From Calothrix sp. MO_192.B10 (GTDB lineage: Bacteria > Cyanobacteriota > Cyanobacteriia > Cyanobacteriales > Nostocaceae), in contig JASJDS010000097.1 in the NCBI GenBank assembly GCA_030065055.1, forward strand, positions 1 through 64,000: DNA of 64,000 nt. The letters run 5' to 3'. The notes under the pieces were generated by a model. It worked only from the letters and a program-made list of their open reading frames with translations. It ran no database searches and was not told the DNA's origin. Shown piece by piece: positions 16,308 through 25,981 of this stretch (position 1 is its first letter; every line of letters starts with the position of its first letter). The position numbers and the translations under genes are program-made.

Positions 16308-19300
16308 ATGACAAGAAGCCTGAAAAAGCTACGGAATTTTTTTACTGAAGATATCTGGGAAGTAGCCAAAAAACCAATCAGTGCCACAGAAACAGGTGCA
16401 GAGGTATCTAAAACAGGTTTGGAATTAGCTGTAGCTTTGGGTTTACTTGGTTCTCCCTTCGCGCCAGCAGGAGTTGCAGTTGCAGGACTTTCTTGTGTCG
16501 GTTTGGCAACGAAGGGGATTAAGTTTTATTTAGATAGAACAGAAGAACAACCTACTTTAGAGGAGTGTATTACAATTACTTCTCGGTTAGCTTATTTGGA
16601 AAGTTTAGAAAGAATAGTTAATACCATAAAAGACGAAGATTTACAAAACAAAATTCGGAATATACAGGTTCCTGAAGGATTAGAACAACGGACAGATAAT
16701 TTACAAATTAATGAGAATGAAGCGAGAAAAGCTATTACCTGCTTCCGAGAAACTCAGTTAGCAGAGAACTTTAATAGACATTTATCATTTTTGTTGAAAA
16801 CAGCAGGAATAGATACACAGTCAGCAGAAACCATAACCCAGCGAGTGAGTTGGAACACTCAGCGATATATGAATCAAGCTTTAGCTGAGGTGGGAGATAC
16901 TGTTAAATCCTTGTCAGGGATATTTAGGGATGGTTATCGCCAGGAATTAGAGAAATATCAAAGTATTGACGATTATTTAAAAGATTACATTGCAACGAAG
17001 CCGAAAGAACCAGTCTTTGCAGAGAATTTCACTTTCGCAGATATTTATGTACCTTTAAAAGCCCAACCTTTAGATAATAATGGTGACGAAGATAAAAATC
17101 AGCAAGTTGTTGATTTAGAGACTTGGGTGAAAGAATTAATTCACAACCCAAAAAAACAAGATAAAGTAATATTTATTCAAGGAGATCCGGGACGTGGTAA
17201 GAGTGTGTCCTGTAGGATGCTGGCTGATTGGGTGAGGCAGAATTTATATCCGATTTGGATTCCGGTGTTAATTCGCTTGCGAGATATTAGAACTATTGAG
17301 AAAAATTTTGAAAATACTTTAAAAGCCTTAGTTGATAGAGATTTTGCTACCAATGATGATGGTTGGTTAACCGACAAAAACACCCGCTATATATTTTTGC
17401 TGGATGGTTTTGATGAATTATTAATGGAAGGAAGAACCAGTGGTGGTTTAGAAGAATTTATCAAACAGGTAGGAAGTTTTCAAACAAGCTGTAAAATAAA
17501 CCCCGAAAAAGGTCATCGAGTATTGATTACAGGGCGAACTCTGGCATTACAAAGCATCGAGAGAAATATGCCAGTGAACCTGGAAAGAGTCAAAATACTA
17601 CCGATGGATGGGAAAATTCAGCAGCAGTGGTTTCGCCAATGGGAAGCGCAAGTTGGTAGGGACAAAATCATGGCTTTCCAGCAGTTTTTGGATGATGAGA
17701 ACTGTCCCGAAAGAGTACGGGAACTAGCACAAGAACCATTATTACTTTATTTATTGGCAGCAATGCACCGCGATGGTGAATTAACAGCTGAAATGTTTGC
17801 TGGAAGTAGGGGAACTGAAGCCAAAATTTTGATTTATCAAAAGTCTTTGGAATGGGTATTAACAAAACAACGTCCGGAATGGTTACAGCGAGATATAACC
17901 GAACAAGATACCGAAGATTTACGGCACATTCTCACGGAAGCGGGTTTATGCGTCATGCAGTCTGGTGGCAAATGTGCGCCGATGTCAATGATCTTTGAAC
18001 GTCTCAAAGGAGATGAGACAGCGAAAGAGTTTTTGTCAGCAGCAAGGGAACGTATCGGCAAAAATCCTCTCAGGAATGCTTTAGCCGCTTTTTATCTCCA
18101 ACCAGGAAAACAAACGGGTTCGGTAGAGTTTGCACATAAAAGTTTTAGCGAGTTTTTATTCGCCGAACGTCTCAAGGAAAGTTTGTCAAGCTGGACAGAA
18201 TCGGGAAGAAGAGGAAGGGGTTTTAGCATCCAGCAAGAACAGATGGATTGGGAAATTTATGATTTTTTGGGTTATGGCGGGTTGACACCAGAAGTGGTGG
18301 AATATCTGATGAGTTTAGTTGTAGCAAGTGATGAATTTCGACCTATTCCACTTTTTCAACGTTTAGAAGACTTTTATCAACGCTGGTGTGAAGGAGAATT
18401 TATTGATGCTCATACAGAAACTTTACCCCAAAAGAAATCACGACACTTGCATAAACAAAATATTGAATTAGGACAGCGACAAGTTGATATTTATGCTGGT
18501 TTGAATGTAATGATTTTGCTGTTGGAGTTAAATCGCTATGCGCTGGAAAGAGATGATTTGAAGGAGCAGATTATTTTTTATCCTTCAGGTAAATCAGAAA
18601 AAGATAGGTTTACAAATCAACTACTTCGCGTGATTAACTACAGTGATGTTATTGAACTAGGAACTTTTAATAATTTAGTTAAGCGATACCTCAGCAGTGC
18701 CAACCTCAACGGTGCCAACCTCAGCAGTGCCAACCTCAGCAGTGCCAAACTCAGCGATGCCAACCTCAGCATTGCCAACCTCAACGGTGCCAACCTCAAC
18801 GGTGCCAACCTCAACGGTGCCAACCTCAACGGTGCCAACCTCATAGATGCCAACCTCAACGGTGCCAACCTCAACGGTGCCAACCTCAACGGTGCCAACC
18901 TCAACGGTGCCAACCTCAACGGTGCCAACCTCAACGGTGCCAACCTCAACGGTGCCAACCTCAACGGTGCCAACCTCACCAGTGCCAACCTCATAGATGC
19001 CAACCTCAACGGTGCCAACCTCATAGATGCCAACCTCAGCATTGCCAACCTCATAGATGCCAACCTCACCAGTGCCAACCTCAGCATTGCCAACCTCAAC
19101 GGTGCCAAACTCAGCAGTGCCAACCTCACCAGTGCCAAACTCAGCAGTGCCAACCTCAGCAGTACCAACCTCAACGGTGCCAACCTCACCAGTGCCAACC
19201 TCATAGATGCCAAACTCAGCAGTGCCAACCTCACCAGTGCCAACCTCACCAGTGCCAACCTCAGCAGTGCCAACCTCATCCGTGCCGACCTCATCCGTGC

Positions 19301-19676
19301 CGACCTCATCCGTGCCGACCTCATCCGTGCCAACCTCAACGGTGCCTACCTCAACCGTGCCAAACTCATAGATGCCAAACTCATAGATGCCAACCTCATA
19401 GATGCCAACCTCATGGATGCCAACCTCAGCAGTGCCAAACTCATAGATGCCAACCTCAGCAGTGCCAACCTCAACCGTGCCAAACTCATAGATGTCAACC
19501 TCATAGATGCCAACCTCATAGATGCCAAACTCATAGATGCCGACCTCAGCGGCGCCTACCTCATAAATGCTAAAAACCTAACTCCACAACAAGTCAAATC
19601 TGCCAAAAATTGGGAAAAGGCAAAATATGACAAAGATTTCCGTACCAAACTAGGCTTACCACCAGAGAACCCATAA
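16308..19676 (+). CDS. NACHT NTPase with C-terminal pentapeptide repeats
   Basis: 1122 residues, cytoplasmic. The N-terminal ~230 residues contain a hydrophobic AVALGLLGSPFAPAGVAVAGL segment and helices. The NACHT domain follows: Walker A GDPGRGKS at 292-299, Walker B YIFLLDGFDELL near 361-372, then a helical region ending in EFAHKSFSEFLFAERL. About residues 795-1090 form some 59 pentapeptide repeats (A-N/D/K-L-x-x). STAND NTPases with a sensor repeat at the C terminus include bacterial NACHT antiphage proteins; a defence role here is inference. The N-terminal effector is not recognised. The gene is divergent from the small RNA array. Confidence 0.88.
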   Translation: MTRSLKKLRNFFTEDIWEVAKKPISATETGAEVSKTGLELAVALGLLGSPFAPAGVAVAGLSCVGLATKGIKFYLDRTEEQPTLEECITITSRLAYLESLERIVNTIKDEDLQNKIRNIQVPEGLEQRTDNLQINENEARKAITCFRETQLAENFNRHLSFLLKTAGIDTQSAETITQRVSWNTQRYMNQALAEVGDTVKSLSGIFRDGYRQELEKYQSIDDYLKDYIATKPKEPVFAENFTFADIYVPLKAQPLDNNGDEDKNQQVVDLETWVKELIHNPKKQDKVIFIQGDPGRGKSVSCRMLADWVRQNLYPIWIPVLIRLRDIRTIEKNFENTLKALVDRDFATNDDGWLTDKNTRYIFLLDGFDELLMEGRTSGGLEEFIKQVGSFQTSCKINPEKGHRVLITGRTLALQSIERNMPVNLERVKILPMDGKIQQQWFRQWEAQVGRDKIMAFQQFLDDENCPERVRELAQEPLLLYLLAAMHRDGELTAEMFAGSRGTEAKILIYQKSLEWVLTKQRPEWLQRDITEQDTEDLRHILTEAGLCVMQSGGKCAPMSMIFERLKGDETAKEFLSAARERIGKNPLRNALAAFYLQPGKQTGSVEFAHKSFSEFLFAERLKESLSSWTESGRRGRGFSIQQEQMDWEIYDFLGYGGLTPEVVEYLMSLVVASDEFRPIPLFQRLEDFYQRWCEGEFIDAHTETLPQKKSRHLHKQNIELGQRQVDIYAGLNVMILLLELNRYALERDDLKEQIIFYPSGKSEKDRFTNQLLRVINYSDVIELGTFNNLVKRYLSSANLNGANLSSANLSSAKLSDANLSIANLNGANLNGANLNGANLNGANLIDANLNGANLNGANLNGANLNGANLNGANLNGANLNGANLNGANLTSANLIDANLNGANLIDANLSIANLIDANLTSANLSIANLNGAKLSSANLTSAKLSSANLSSTNLNGANLTSANLIDAKLSSANLTSANLTSANLSSANLIRADLIRADLIRADLIRANLNGAYLNRAKLIDAKLIDANLIDANLMDANLSSAKLIDANLSSANLNRAKLIDVNLIDANLIDAKLIDADLSGAYLINAKNLTPQQVKSAKNWEKAKYDKDFRTKLGLPPENP
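18690..19575 (+). repeat. 15-bp coding minisatellite (pentapeptide repeats)
   Basis: About 59 units of 15 bases, mostly variants of AACCTCAACGGTGCC. Eight consecutive units around 18856-18975 are identical at DNA level, which means recent expansion or homogenisation. All units keep frame. Confidence 0.95.
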
Positions 19677-20127
19677 TCTTGAATCAGGCAAGAGACAGGA
19701 GCATCTATTTTAAATTTACCAAGATTTATATTGTCATTGCGAATGAAGCGGAGCGGAATGAAGCAATCGCAAAGTCTAGATGTTGCGATTGGGTTAATTA
19801 CTGATAATATGCTATTGCGGTTAGGAGCTTGCGGGTTAATAGTATACCAATCAAGTTTTGCCAGGTTTTTAATAAGGTTCGTATAATTTTCATGCAAGTC
19901 CCTTAAATTTGATGTGAGGCTTAAATACAAGGCTCTTGGGATTGCTTCCCTCCGGTCGCAATGACGGTTATTTAAGTGAGTAGTAACTGTAGGTTGGGTG
20001 GAGCGTAGCGCAACCCAACATAATTGTTGGGTTCCACTGCGTTACACCCAACCTACCCTAATTATAAGTATTTAACCAGACATGATATTGTATGGAATTT
20101 CTAGGTTTTAACATATCCCCACATTAA
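19677..20127. repeat. Intergenic region with palindromic elements
   Basis: Holds ttgtcattgcgaatgaagcg and, further on, gggattgcttccctccggtcgcaatgac, two arms of a common dispersed cyanobacterial repeat. At 19989-20056 is a 68-bp element with perfect 12-bp ends GTAGGTTGGGTG/CACCCAACCTAC. No gene found. Confidence 0.6.
19989..20056. repeat. 68-bp palindromic element (GTAGGTTGGGTG ends)
   Basis: Perfect 12-bp terminal inverted repeats and an inner inverted repeat caacccaac/gttgggtt. Relatives with the same ends lie at 25679-25868 and 33669-33743; right ends alone occur near 27296, 33937 and 46750. Confidence 0.75.
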
Positions 20128-20309
20128 GGGCGATCGCAATCCAAGGAAGGGCACACGCAATCCAAGCAAGGGCACACGCAATACAAGGAAGGGCACACGC
20201 AATCCAAGCAAGGGCACACGCAATCCAAGGAAGGGCACACGCAATACAAGGAAGGACGCACGCAATCCAAGCAATGGCGATCGCAATCCAAGAAAGGGCG
20301 CACGCAATG
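20128..20309. repeat. 21-bp tandem repeat array upstream of nifJ
   Basis: Eight full units plus a partial one of gggcacacgcaatccaagcaa and close variants (gggcgatcgcaat..., ...tacaaggaa). Two units carry gcgatcgcaat, a HIP1 core. It ends in a capped copy gcgcacgcaatgcgcccct. The array lies about 175 bases before the nifJ start. Confidence 0.93.
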
Positions 20310-20482
20310 CGCCCCTACGATTTTTTGGTACTCCCTGCCTTTTCTTCCGTAAAATACCCCAAAACCAATACTTAACCATTTCCTCACAAGTTTCTCAAGT
20401 TTTCCACGTAAGTTCAAGGTATAAGCAGAGCATTCAATCACACTCTGTTATTACCTTTGTCCCAGGAAAAAGGCCCAGAAGC

Positions 20483-23400
20483 ATGAACACAAAAACCTTT
20501 GCAACCATAGATGGCAATGAAGCGACTGCTAGGGTTGCGTATCGTGTAAATGAAGTCGTTGCCATTTATCCTATAACCCCTTCTTCCCCAATGGCTGAGT
20601 GGGCAGATGCTTGGTCATCCGCAGGGAAAACTAATATCTGGGGTAATGTACCAACGGTAGTACAAATGCAGAGTGAAGGAGGTGTAGCAGGTGCAATCCA
20701 CGGTTCCTTACAAGGTGGTTCCCTGACAACAACTTTTACCGCATCCCAGGGATTATTACTGATGATCCCCAATATGTATAAAATTGCCGGGGAACTCACG
20801 CCGACGGTTTTCCATGTCGCTGCCCGATCGCTCGCTGCTCAAGCTTTGTCTATTTTCGGCGACCACAGTGATGTCATGGCTACCCGTAGCACTGGTTTTG
20901 CCATGCTGTGTTCTGCTTCCGTCCAAGAAGCCCAGGATTTTGCCGCGATCGCAACTCGGGCAACTTTAGCATCACGGGTTCCTTTCCTCCACTTCTTTGA
21001 CGGTTTCCGCACTTCCCACGAGATTAATAAGTTAAAACTGTTACCGGATGCAGATTTACGGGCTTTAATACCCGATGAGTTGGTATTTGCACACCGCCAT
21101 CGCGCTTTGACTCCAGATAAGCCTGTATTGCGGGGTACGGCACAAAATCCTGATGTTTACTTCCAAGCCAGGGAAACCGTCAATTCCTATTATCAAGCTT
21201 GTCCAGACATCACCCAGAAAGCGATGGATGAGTTTGCGGCGTTAACTGGGCGACAGTATCAAATATTTGAATATCATGGCGATCCGGAGGCGGAAAGGGT
21301 AATTGTCCTCATGGGTTCCGGTTGTGAAACAGTCCATGAAACCGTAGATTATCTCAATGCCCAGGGAGAGAAAGTAGGGGTAGTCAAAGTCAGATTATAT
21401 CGTCCCTTTGACAGTCAAAGATTCGTCGCCGCCCTCCCCAAAACCACCCGCAGCATCGCAGTTTTAGACCGCACCAAAGAACCAGGAGCATCCGGCGAAC
21501 CCCTATACCTAGATATCATCACCGCCATCCACGAAGTATGTAATCAGAAAAACTCCCCCACTCCTCTAATTACCGGTGGTCGCTACGGTTTATCATCGAA
21601 AGAGTTTACCCCAAGCATGGTCAAGGCTGTATTCGACAACCTGACCGCCACTGAGCCTAAAAATCACTTTACCATCGGTATTAATGACGATGTCACCCAC
21701 ACCAGCTTAGATTGGCAACCCCAGTTTAGTATTGCACCGGATGACTTAGTGCAAGCCATGTTCTACGGCTTGGGTTCCGATGGCACAGTGGGAGCAAATA
21801 AGAACTCCATTAAAATCATTGGTGAAGAAACCGACAACTACGCCCAAGGTTATTTCGTTTACGATTCCAAAAAATCCGGTTCCCTGACAGTTTCCCACCT
21901 CCGCTTCGGTTCCCAACCCATCCGCTCCACATACTTGGTAGACAAAGCCAATTTCGTCGCCTGTCACCAATGGGGATTTTTGGAAAAGTTGGATATGCTG
22001 TCTCACATCATCCCTGGTGGTATCTTCCTCTTAAATAGTCCCTACAGCCAGGAGGAAATTTGGCAGCACCTACCCAGGTTAGTCCAGTCACAAATTATTG
22101 AAAAACACCTGAAATTCTACGTAATTAACGCTTACAAAGTCGCCCGTGAAGCCGGGATGGGTGGGCGTATTAATACGGTGATGCAGGTATGCTTTTTTGC
22201 CTTATCGGGAGTATTGTCCAAATCAGAAGCAATTGAGCAGATTAACAATTCCATTCGCAAAACCTACGGTAAGAAGGGTAATGAAATAGTACAGATGAAC
22301 CTGAACGCCGTCAGTCAAGCGTTAGATCATCTTTACCAAGTTCAGGTTCCGTCAACCGTTGATAGCGACATCGAACTACATCCCCCAGTACCAGATACAG
22401 CCCCGGCATTTGTGCGCCAAGTCCTCGGTAAAATGATTGCCAAAGCTGGGGATGAATTACCCGTGAGTGCCCTACCTGCGGATGGTAGTTATCCCACAGG
22501 AACAGCGAAATGGGAAAAACGCAACATTGCCCAGGAAATACCAGTGTGGGATGCCGATATCTGCGTCCAATGTGGCAAGTGTGTGATGGTGTGTCCCCAC
22601 GCAGTAATTCGCAGTAAAGTTTATCAACCCCAAGAATTAGAACAAGCACCAGCCAGTTTCAAAAGTAGTGACGCGAGGGAGAAAGATTGGCATGGGTTGA
22701 AGTATACAATTCAAGTCTCTGCCGAAGACTGTACGGGATGCGGTATTTGCGTAGATGTGTGTCCGGCGAAGAATAAATCCGAACTACGCCGCAAAGCCAT
22801 CAACATGGAACCACAATTACCATTGCGCGAGCAAGAACGGGAAAATTGGGATTTCTTCTTGAACATTCCCAACCCAGATAGACAGGACTTAAAACTCACC
22901 CACATTAACCAGCAACAGATGCAACAACCACTATTTGAATTTTCCGGAGCTTGTGCTGGTTGTGGGGAGACACCCTATATAAAATTAGCTACACAACTAT
23001 TTGGCGATCGCATGGTTGTTGCCAATGCCACTGGCTGTTCTTCTATCTATGGTGGTAATTTACCCACTACCCCTTGGTCACAAAACCAGGAAGGAAGGGG
23101 TCCAACTTGGTCTAATTCCCTATTTGAAGACAATGCTGAGTTTGGTTTAGGCTTCCGTATATCTATTGACAAAAAAACGGAAATTGCGGTTCAATTACTA
23201 CAAGAATTGGCATCAGAAGTAGGAGAAGAACTGGCAAATAGCATCCTCACTGCCCAACAGAAAGACGAAGCAGATATTTACGAACAACGGCAACGGGTAG
23301 GTTTACTCAAACAACAACTACAGAACATTTATCAAAATTGCACTGAACCCAATCTAAAATCCAAAATCCAAAATCTAAAATCCCTCACCGATTACCTAGT

Positions 23401-24082
23401 CAAGAAAAGCGTGTGGATTATTGGCGGTGATGGTTGGGCTTATGATATTGGCTACGGAGGATTAGATCATGTCCTGGCATCGGGACGCAACGTCAATGTT
23501 CTAGTTCTCGACACAGAAGTATATTCCAACACCGGCGGGCAAATGTCCAAAGCCACACCCAAAGGAGCCGTCGCCAAATTTGCTGCGGGTGGTAAACCTG
23601 CCACCAAGAAAGACTTGGGTTTAATGGCAATGACCTACGGTAACGTCTACGTTGCCAGCGTTGCTATGGGTGCAAGAGACGAGCATACCTTAAAAGCCTT
23701 CTTAGAAGCAGAAGCCTATAACGGTCCATCCCTGATTATTGCCTACAGCCATTGTATAGCTCATGGGATCAACATGGGTACAGCAATGCAAAATCAAAAA
23801 GCCGCCGTGGACTCTGGGCGGTGGTTATTGTATCGCTTCCACCCAGACAGACTCAACCAAGGAGAAAACCCCCTCCAACTCGACTCCCGTCCGCCCAAAC
23901 TACCCATAGAGCAATCAATGTACTTGGAGAACCGCTTCAAGATGTTGACCAAGAGTAAGCCCCAAGCAGCCAAGCAGTTACTCCAGGAAGCACAGAAAGA
24001 CGTTAGCAGCAGATGGCAAACCTATCAATATCTAGCTGCACGACACTTAGAGGAACATAATGGAGGAACAAGCCATGGCTGA
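20483..24082 (+). CDS. nifJ: Pyruvate:ferredoxin (flavodoxin) oxidoreductase
   Basis: 1199 residues, full length for the single-chain enzyme that oxidises pyruvate with CoA to acetyl-CoA and CO2 and reduces ferredoxin or flavodoxin. Order of parts: N-terminal pyrimidine-binding domain (TIDGNEATARVAYRVNEVVAIYPITPSSPMAEW), CoA-binding middle, two 4Fe-4S motifs (CVQCGKCVMVCPHAVIR near residue 695 and CTGCGICVDVCPAKN near 751), then the TPP domain (ACAGCGETPYIKL, GGDGWAYDIGYGGLDH, DTEVYSNTGGQ). In cyanobacteria it serves in nitrogen-fixing, fermentative or iron-limited growth. The stop overlaps the next gene by eight bases. Confidence 0.97.
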   Translation: MNTKTFATIDGNEATARVAYRVNEVVAIYPITPSSPMAEWADAWSSAGKTNIWGNVPTVVQMQSEGGVAGAIHGSLQGGSLTTTFTASQGLLLMIPNMYKIAGELTPTVFHVAARSLAAQALSIFGDHSDVMATRSTGFAMLCSASVQEAQDFAAIATRATLASRVPFLHFFDGFRTSHEINKLKLLPDADLRALIPDELVFAHRHRALTPDKPVLRGTAQNPDVYFQARETVNSYYQACPDITQKAMDEFAALTGRQYQIFEYHGDPEAERVIVLMGSGCETVHETVDYLNAQGEKVGVVKVRLYRPFDSQRFVAALPKTTRSIAVLDRTKEPGASGEPLYLDIITAIHEVCNQKNSPTPLITGGRYGLSSKEFTPSMVKAVFDNLTATEPKNHFTIGINDDVTHTSLDWQPQFSIAPDDLVQAMFYGLGSDGTVGANKNSIKIIGEETDNYAQGYFVYDSKKSGSLTVSHLRFGSQPIRSTYLVDKANFVACHQWGFLEKLDMLSHIIPGGIFLLNSPYSQEEIWQHLPRLVQSQIIEKHLKFYVINAYKVAREAGMGGRINTVMQVCFFALSGVLSKSEAIEQINNSIRKTYGKKGNEIVQMNLNAVSQALDHLYQVQVPSTVDSDIELHPPVPDTAPAFVRQVLGKMIAKAGDELPVSALPADGSYPTGTAKWEKRNIAQEIPVWDADICVQCGKCVMVCPHAVIRSKVYQPQELEQAPASFKSSDAREKDWHGLKYTIQVSAEDCTGCGICVDVCPAKNKSELRRKAINMEPQLPLREQERENWDFFLNIPNPDRQDLKLTHINQQQMQQPLFEFSGACAGCGETPYIKLATQLFGDRMVVANATGCSSIYGGNLPTTPWSQNQEGRGPTWSNSLFEDNAEFGLGFRISIDKKTEIAVQLLQELASEVGEELANSILTAQQKDEADIYEQRQRVGLLKQQLQNIYQNCTEPNLKSKIQNLKSLTDYLVKKSVWIIGGDGWAYDIGYGGLDHVLASGRNVNVLVLDTEVYSNTGGQMSKATPKGAVAKFAAGGKPATKKDLGLMAMTYGNVYVASVAMGARDEHTLKAFLEAEAYNGPSLIIAYSHCIAHGINMGTAMQNQKAAVDSGRWLLYRFHPDRLNQGENPLQLDSRPPKLPIEQSMYLENRFKMLTKSKPQAAKQLLQEAQKDVSSRWQTYQYLAARHLEEHNGGTSHG

Positions 24083-24323
24083 TACCCACGCTCACAGCTA
24101 TGCTCCCGAATGCCCAAAATGTGGACACTACTCAATGGTGGAACAAGGAGACGATAAATGGACTTGCTTAAACTGCGGCTTTTCCAAAGAGTTACCATCA
24201 TCTGAAAAAAAGACATCTGAATCTAAAACAGAGACTTCCGAAACAGAAACCAAATCTGGTTCCAACACCATCATGGCAATATTGTTGCTAATCATTTTAA
24301 TTATTGCAGTGGTTGCTGGATAA
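24075..24323 (+). CDS. Small zinc-ribbon protein with C-terminal membrane anchor
   Basis: 82 residues from ATG 24075, chosen because GGAGG sits at 24062-24066 with ideal spacing; the ATG at 24060 lacks this. It overlaps the nifJ stop by eight bases, so translation is probably coupled. Residues 13-35 hold a four-cysteine zinc ribbon (CPKCGHYSM...WTCLNCGF), then a Ser/Thr/Lys/Glu linker and one membrane helix at the end (IMAILLLIILIIAVVAG). Function unknown. The position suggests a role beside pyruvate:ferredoxin oxidoreductase. Confidence 0.8.
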   Translation: MADTHAHSYAPECPKCGHYSMVEQGDDKWTCLNCGFSKELPSSEKKTSESKTETSETETKSGSNTIMAILLLIILIIAVVAG

Positions 24324-24494
24324 CACCACCTTGAAAATAGAACTCATCTCTTCCCCTCTGCGCCTCTGCGCCTCCCTTCGGGTGAATCCTTCGGATACGC
24401 TTCGCGAGCGCCACTTTGCTTATGCCGGGGAACCCGTCCACCGCAAGTGGACTCACTGCGTGAGACAAATCCTCTGAACAAATAGAGAAAAGCA

Positions 24495-25526
24495 ATGGAT
24501 TTAACTACGACTTATTTGGGTATAAAACTAAAATCGCCACTAGTTCCTTCAGCATCTCCCCTATCAGAAGACATCGACAACATTAAACGCATGGAAGATG
24601 CAGGAGCAGCAGCAATTGTCATGCATTCCCTGTTTGAAGAGCAGCTAACTAACGAACGTTACGAATTGCATCATCACTTGACCTATGGTACAGAAAGCTT
24701 TCCAGAAGCACTTACCTACTTCCCCGAACCAGACACTTTCCGCATTGGACCAGAAGAATATTTAAATCATATCAGTCAGGCAAAAGAAAAAGTAGATATT
24801 CCCATCATTGCCAGTTTGAATGGTGCTTCCGTGGGTGGTTGGACTGATTATGCTCGATTGATTCAACAAGCCGGTGCATCAGCCTTAGAATTGAATATTT
24901 ACTATGTTCCCACAGACATGGAAACCACTGGCGAACAAGTAGAACAAACCTACATTGATATTCTCACTGCTGTGAAAGCCTCTGTCACCATCCCCGTAGC
25001 CGTCAAACTCAGTCCCTACTTTACCAACATGGCAAATATGGCGAAACGTTTGGATAACGCCGGGGCTGATGGCCTAGTATTATTCAACCGCTTCTATCAA
25101 CCAGATATCAATTTAGAAACCCTGGATGTACAACCCCATGTACTTTTAAGCACTCCCCAAGCCATGCGATTACCACTGCGGTGGATTGCCATTCTCTACG
25201 GTCAAATCAATGCCAGTTTAGCCGCTACCAGTGGTATACATCAAGCAGAAGATGTAATTAAAATGTTAATGGCAGGGGCAAATGTGACCATGCTCTGTTC
25301 TGTGTTGTTACAAAACGGTATAAATCATATTCCCTGTATAGAATCAGAAATGCACGCATGGATGGAGAAGCACGAATATGAATCAGTCAAACAAATGCAA
25401 GGCAGCATGAGTCAGAAAAATTGTCCCAATGCAAGTGCCTTTGAACGTGCCCAGTATATGCGAGCCTTGCAAACCTATAAACCAGAGTGGGCAAAGGTTT
25501 ATGAACCATCTTATTATTTGGGATAA
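24495..25526 (+). CDS. Dihydroorotate dehydrogenase-like flavoprotein
   Basis: 343 residues, a TIM-barrel FMN protein. The start [30 protein letters not shown], the substrate-side loop [38 protein letters not shown] and [12 protein letters not shown] follow the class 1 DHODH/PreA pattern, but the usual NxSCPN motif is altered (ELNIYY), so orotate synthesis is not assured. It is downstream of nifJ and the zinc-ribbon gene, 171 bases away across a repeat. Linkage to electron transfer is inference. Its last 19 codons are copied at 33432-33491. Confidence 0.85.
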   Translation: MDLTTTYLGIKLKSPLVPSASPLSEDIDNIKRMEDAGAAAIVMHSLFEEQLTNERYELHHHLTYGTESFPEALTYFPEPDTFRIGPEEYLNHISQAKEKVDIPIIASLNGASVGGWTDYARLIQQAGASALELNIYYVPTDMETTGEQVEQTYIDILTAVKASVTIPVAVKLSPYFTNMANMAKRLDNAGADGLVLFNRFYQPDINLETLDVQPHVLLSTPQAMRLPLRWIAILYGQINASLAATSGIHQAEDVIKMLMAGANVTMLCSVLLQNGINHIPCIESEMHAWMEKHEYESVKQMQGSMSQKNCPNASAFERAQYMRALQTYKPEWAKVYEPSYYLG

Positions 25527-25532
25527 ATGTTA

Positions 25533-25656
25533 TGCCATTTTGAAAAAAGAATAGGACAGACAAGTAGGGGCACGGCATCAGAGTGATAATTTTATACACC
25601 AAAAGATTGTGGATGCCGTGCCCTCACGAAGAATGTATGTGTCGCCAACATTCTAG
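25533..25656. repeat. Dispersed element with ggggcacggcatcag hairpin
   Basis: Runs from ttttgaaaaaagaataggaca through the inverted pair ggcacggcatc/gatgccgtgcc to tgtgtcgccaacattctag. Near-identical copies lie at 33492-33626 and, more diverged, 47060-47195 and 48909-49043. The first copy directly abuts the stop of the dehydrogenase-like gene and could act as its terminator. Confidence 0.8.
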
Positions 25657-25678
25657 AAGTGATATTTTCAAATTTATT

Positions 25679-25868
25679 GTAGGTTGGGTGAAGGCGTGTC
25701 AGAGATATTTGTAGCGAATTTATAAATCTAAATTCGCGCCATAACCCAACATTGTATGGAATATTTGTAGTGTTAATTTGAATCTTTGTATTGGGTATTT
25801 TGTTGTTTATATATTTTCTCTTTTTCTGATATAATGTGTTGGGTTCCACTTCGTTCCACCCAACCTAC
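25679..25868. repeat. 190-bp element with GTAGGTTGGGTG ends
   Basis: Perfect 12-bp inverted ends. The inside (gtatggaatatttgtagtgttaatt and tgttgtttatatattttctc) recurs at 33785-33937, 46615-46751 and partly 27213-27296. Confidence 0.8.
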
Positions 25869-25981
25869 AAGGGATTGCGATCGCACTGAGGCTAGGGTGA
25901 GAGAAATAGTTTCAGCTTTTCTGACTACTGAAGTCGAGAATGGGGAATAAATGGTGTTTGCTTGTCGCTAACCCTCTCTAC

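Noticed and set aside
18638-19534. Long minus-strand open frames rich in Leu-Arg-Leu-Ala
   Set aside because: They are the reverse reading of the pentapeptide repeat DNA.
20128-20309. Possible CRISPR array
   Set aside because: The 21-bp units follow each other without unique spacers, so this is a plain tandem repeat.
20101-20441. Two overlapping minus-strand frames with Leu-Gly-Leu-Arg or Cys-Val-Cys-Pro repeats
   Set aside because: Readings of the 21-bp array; not genes.
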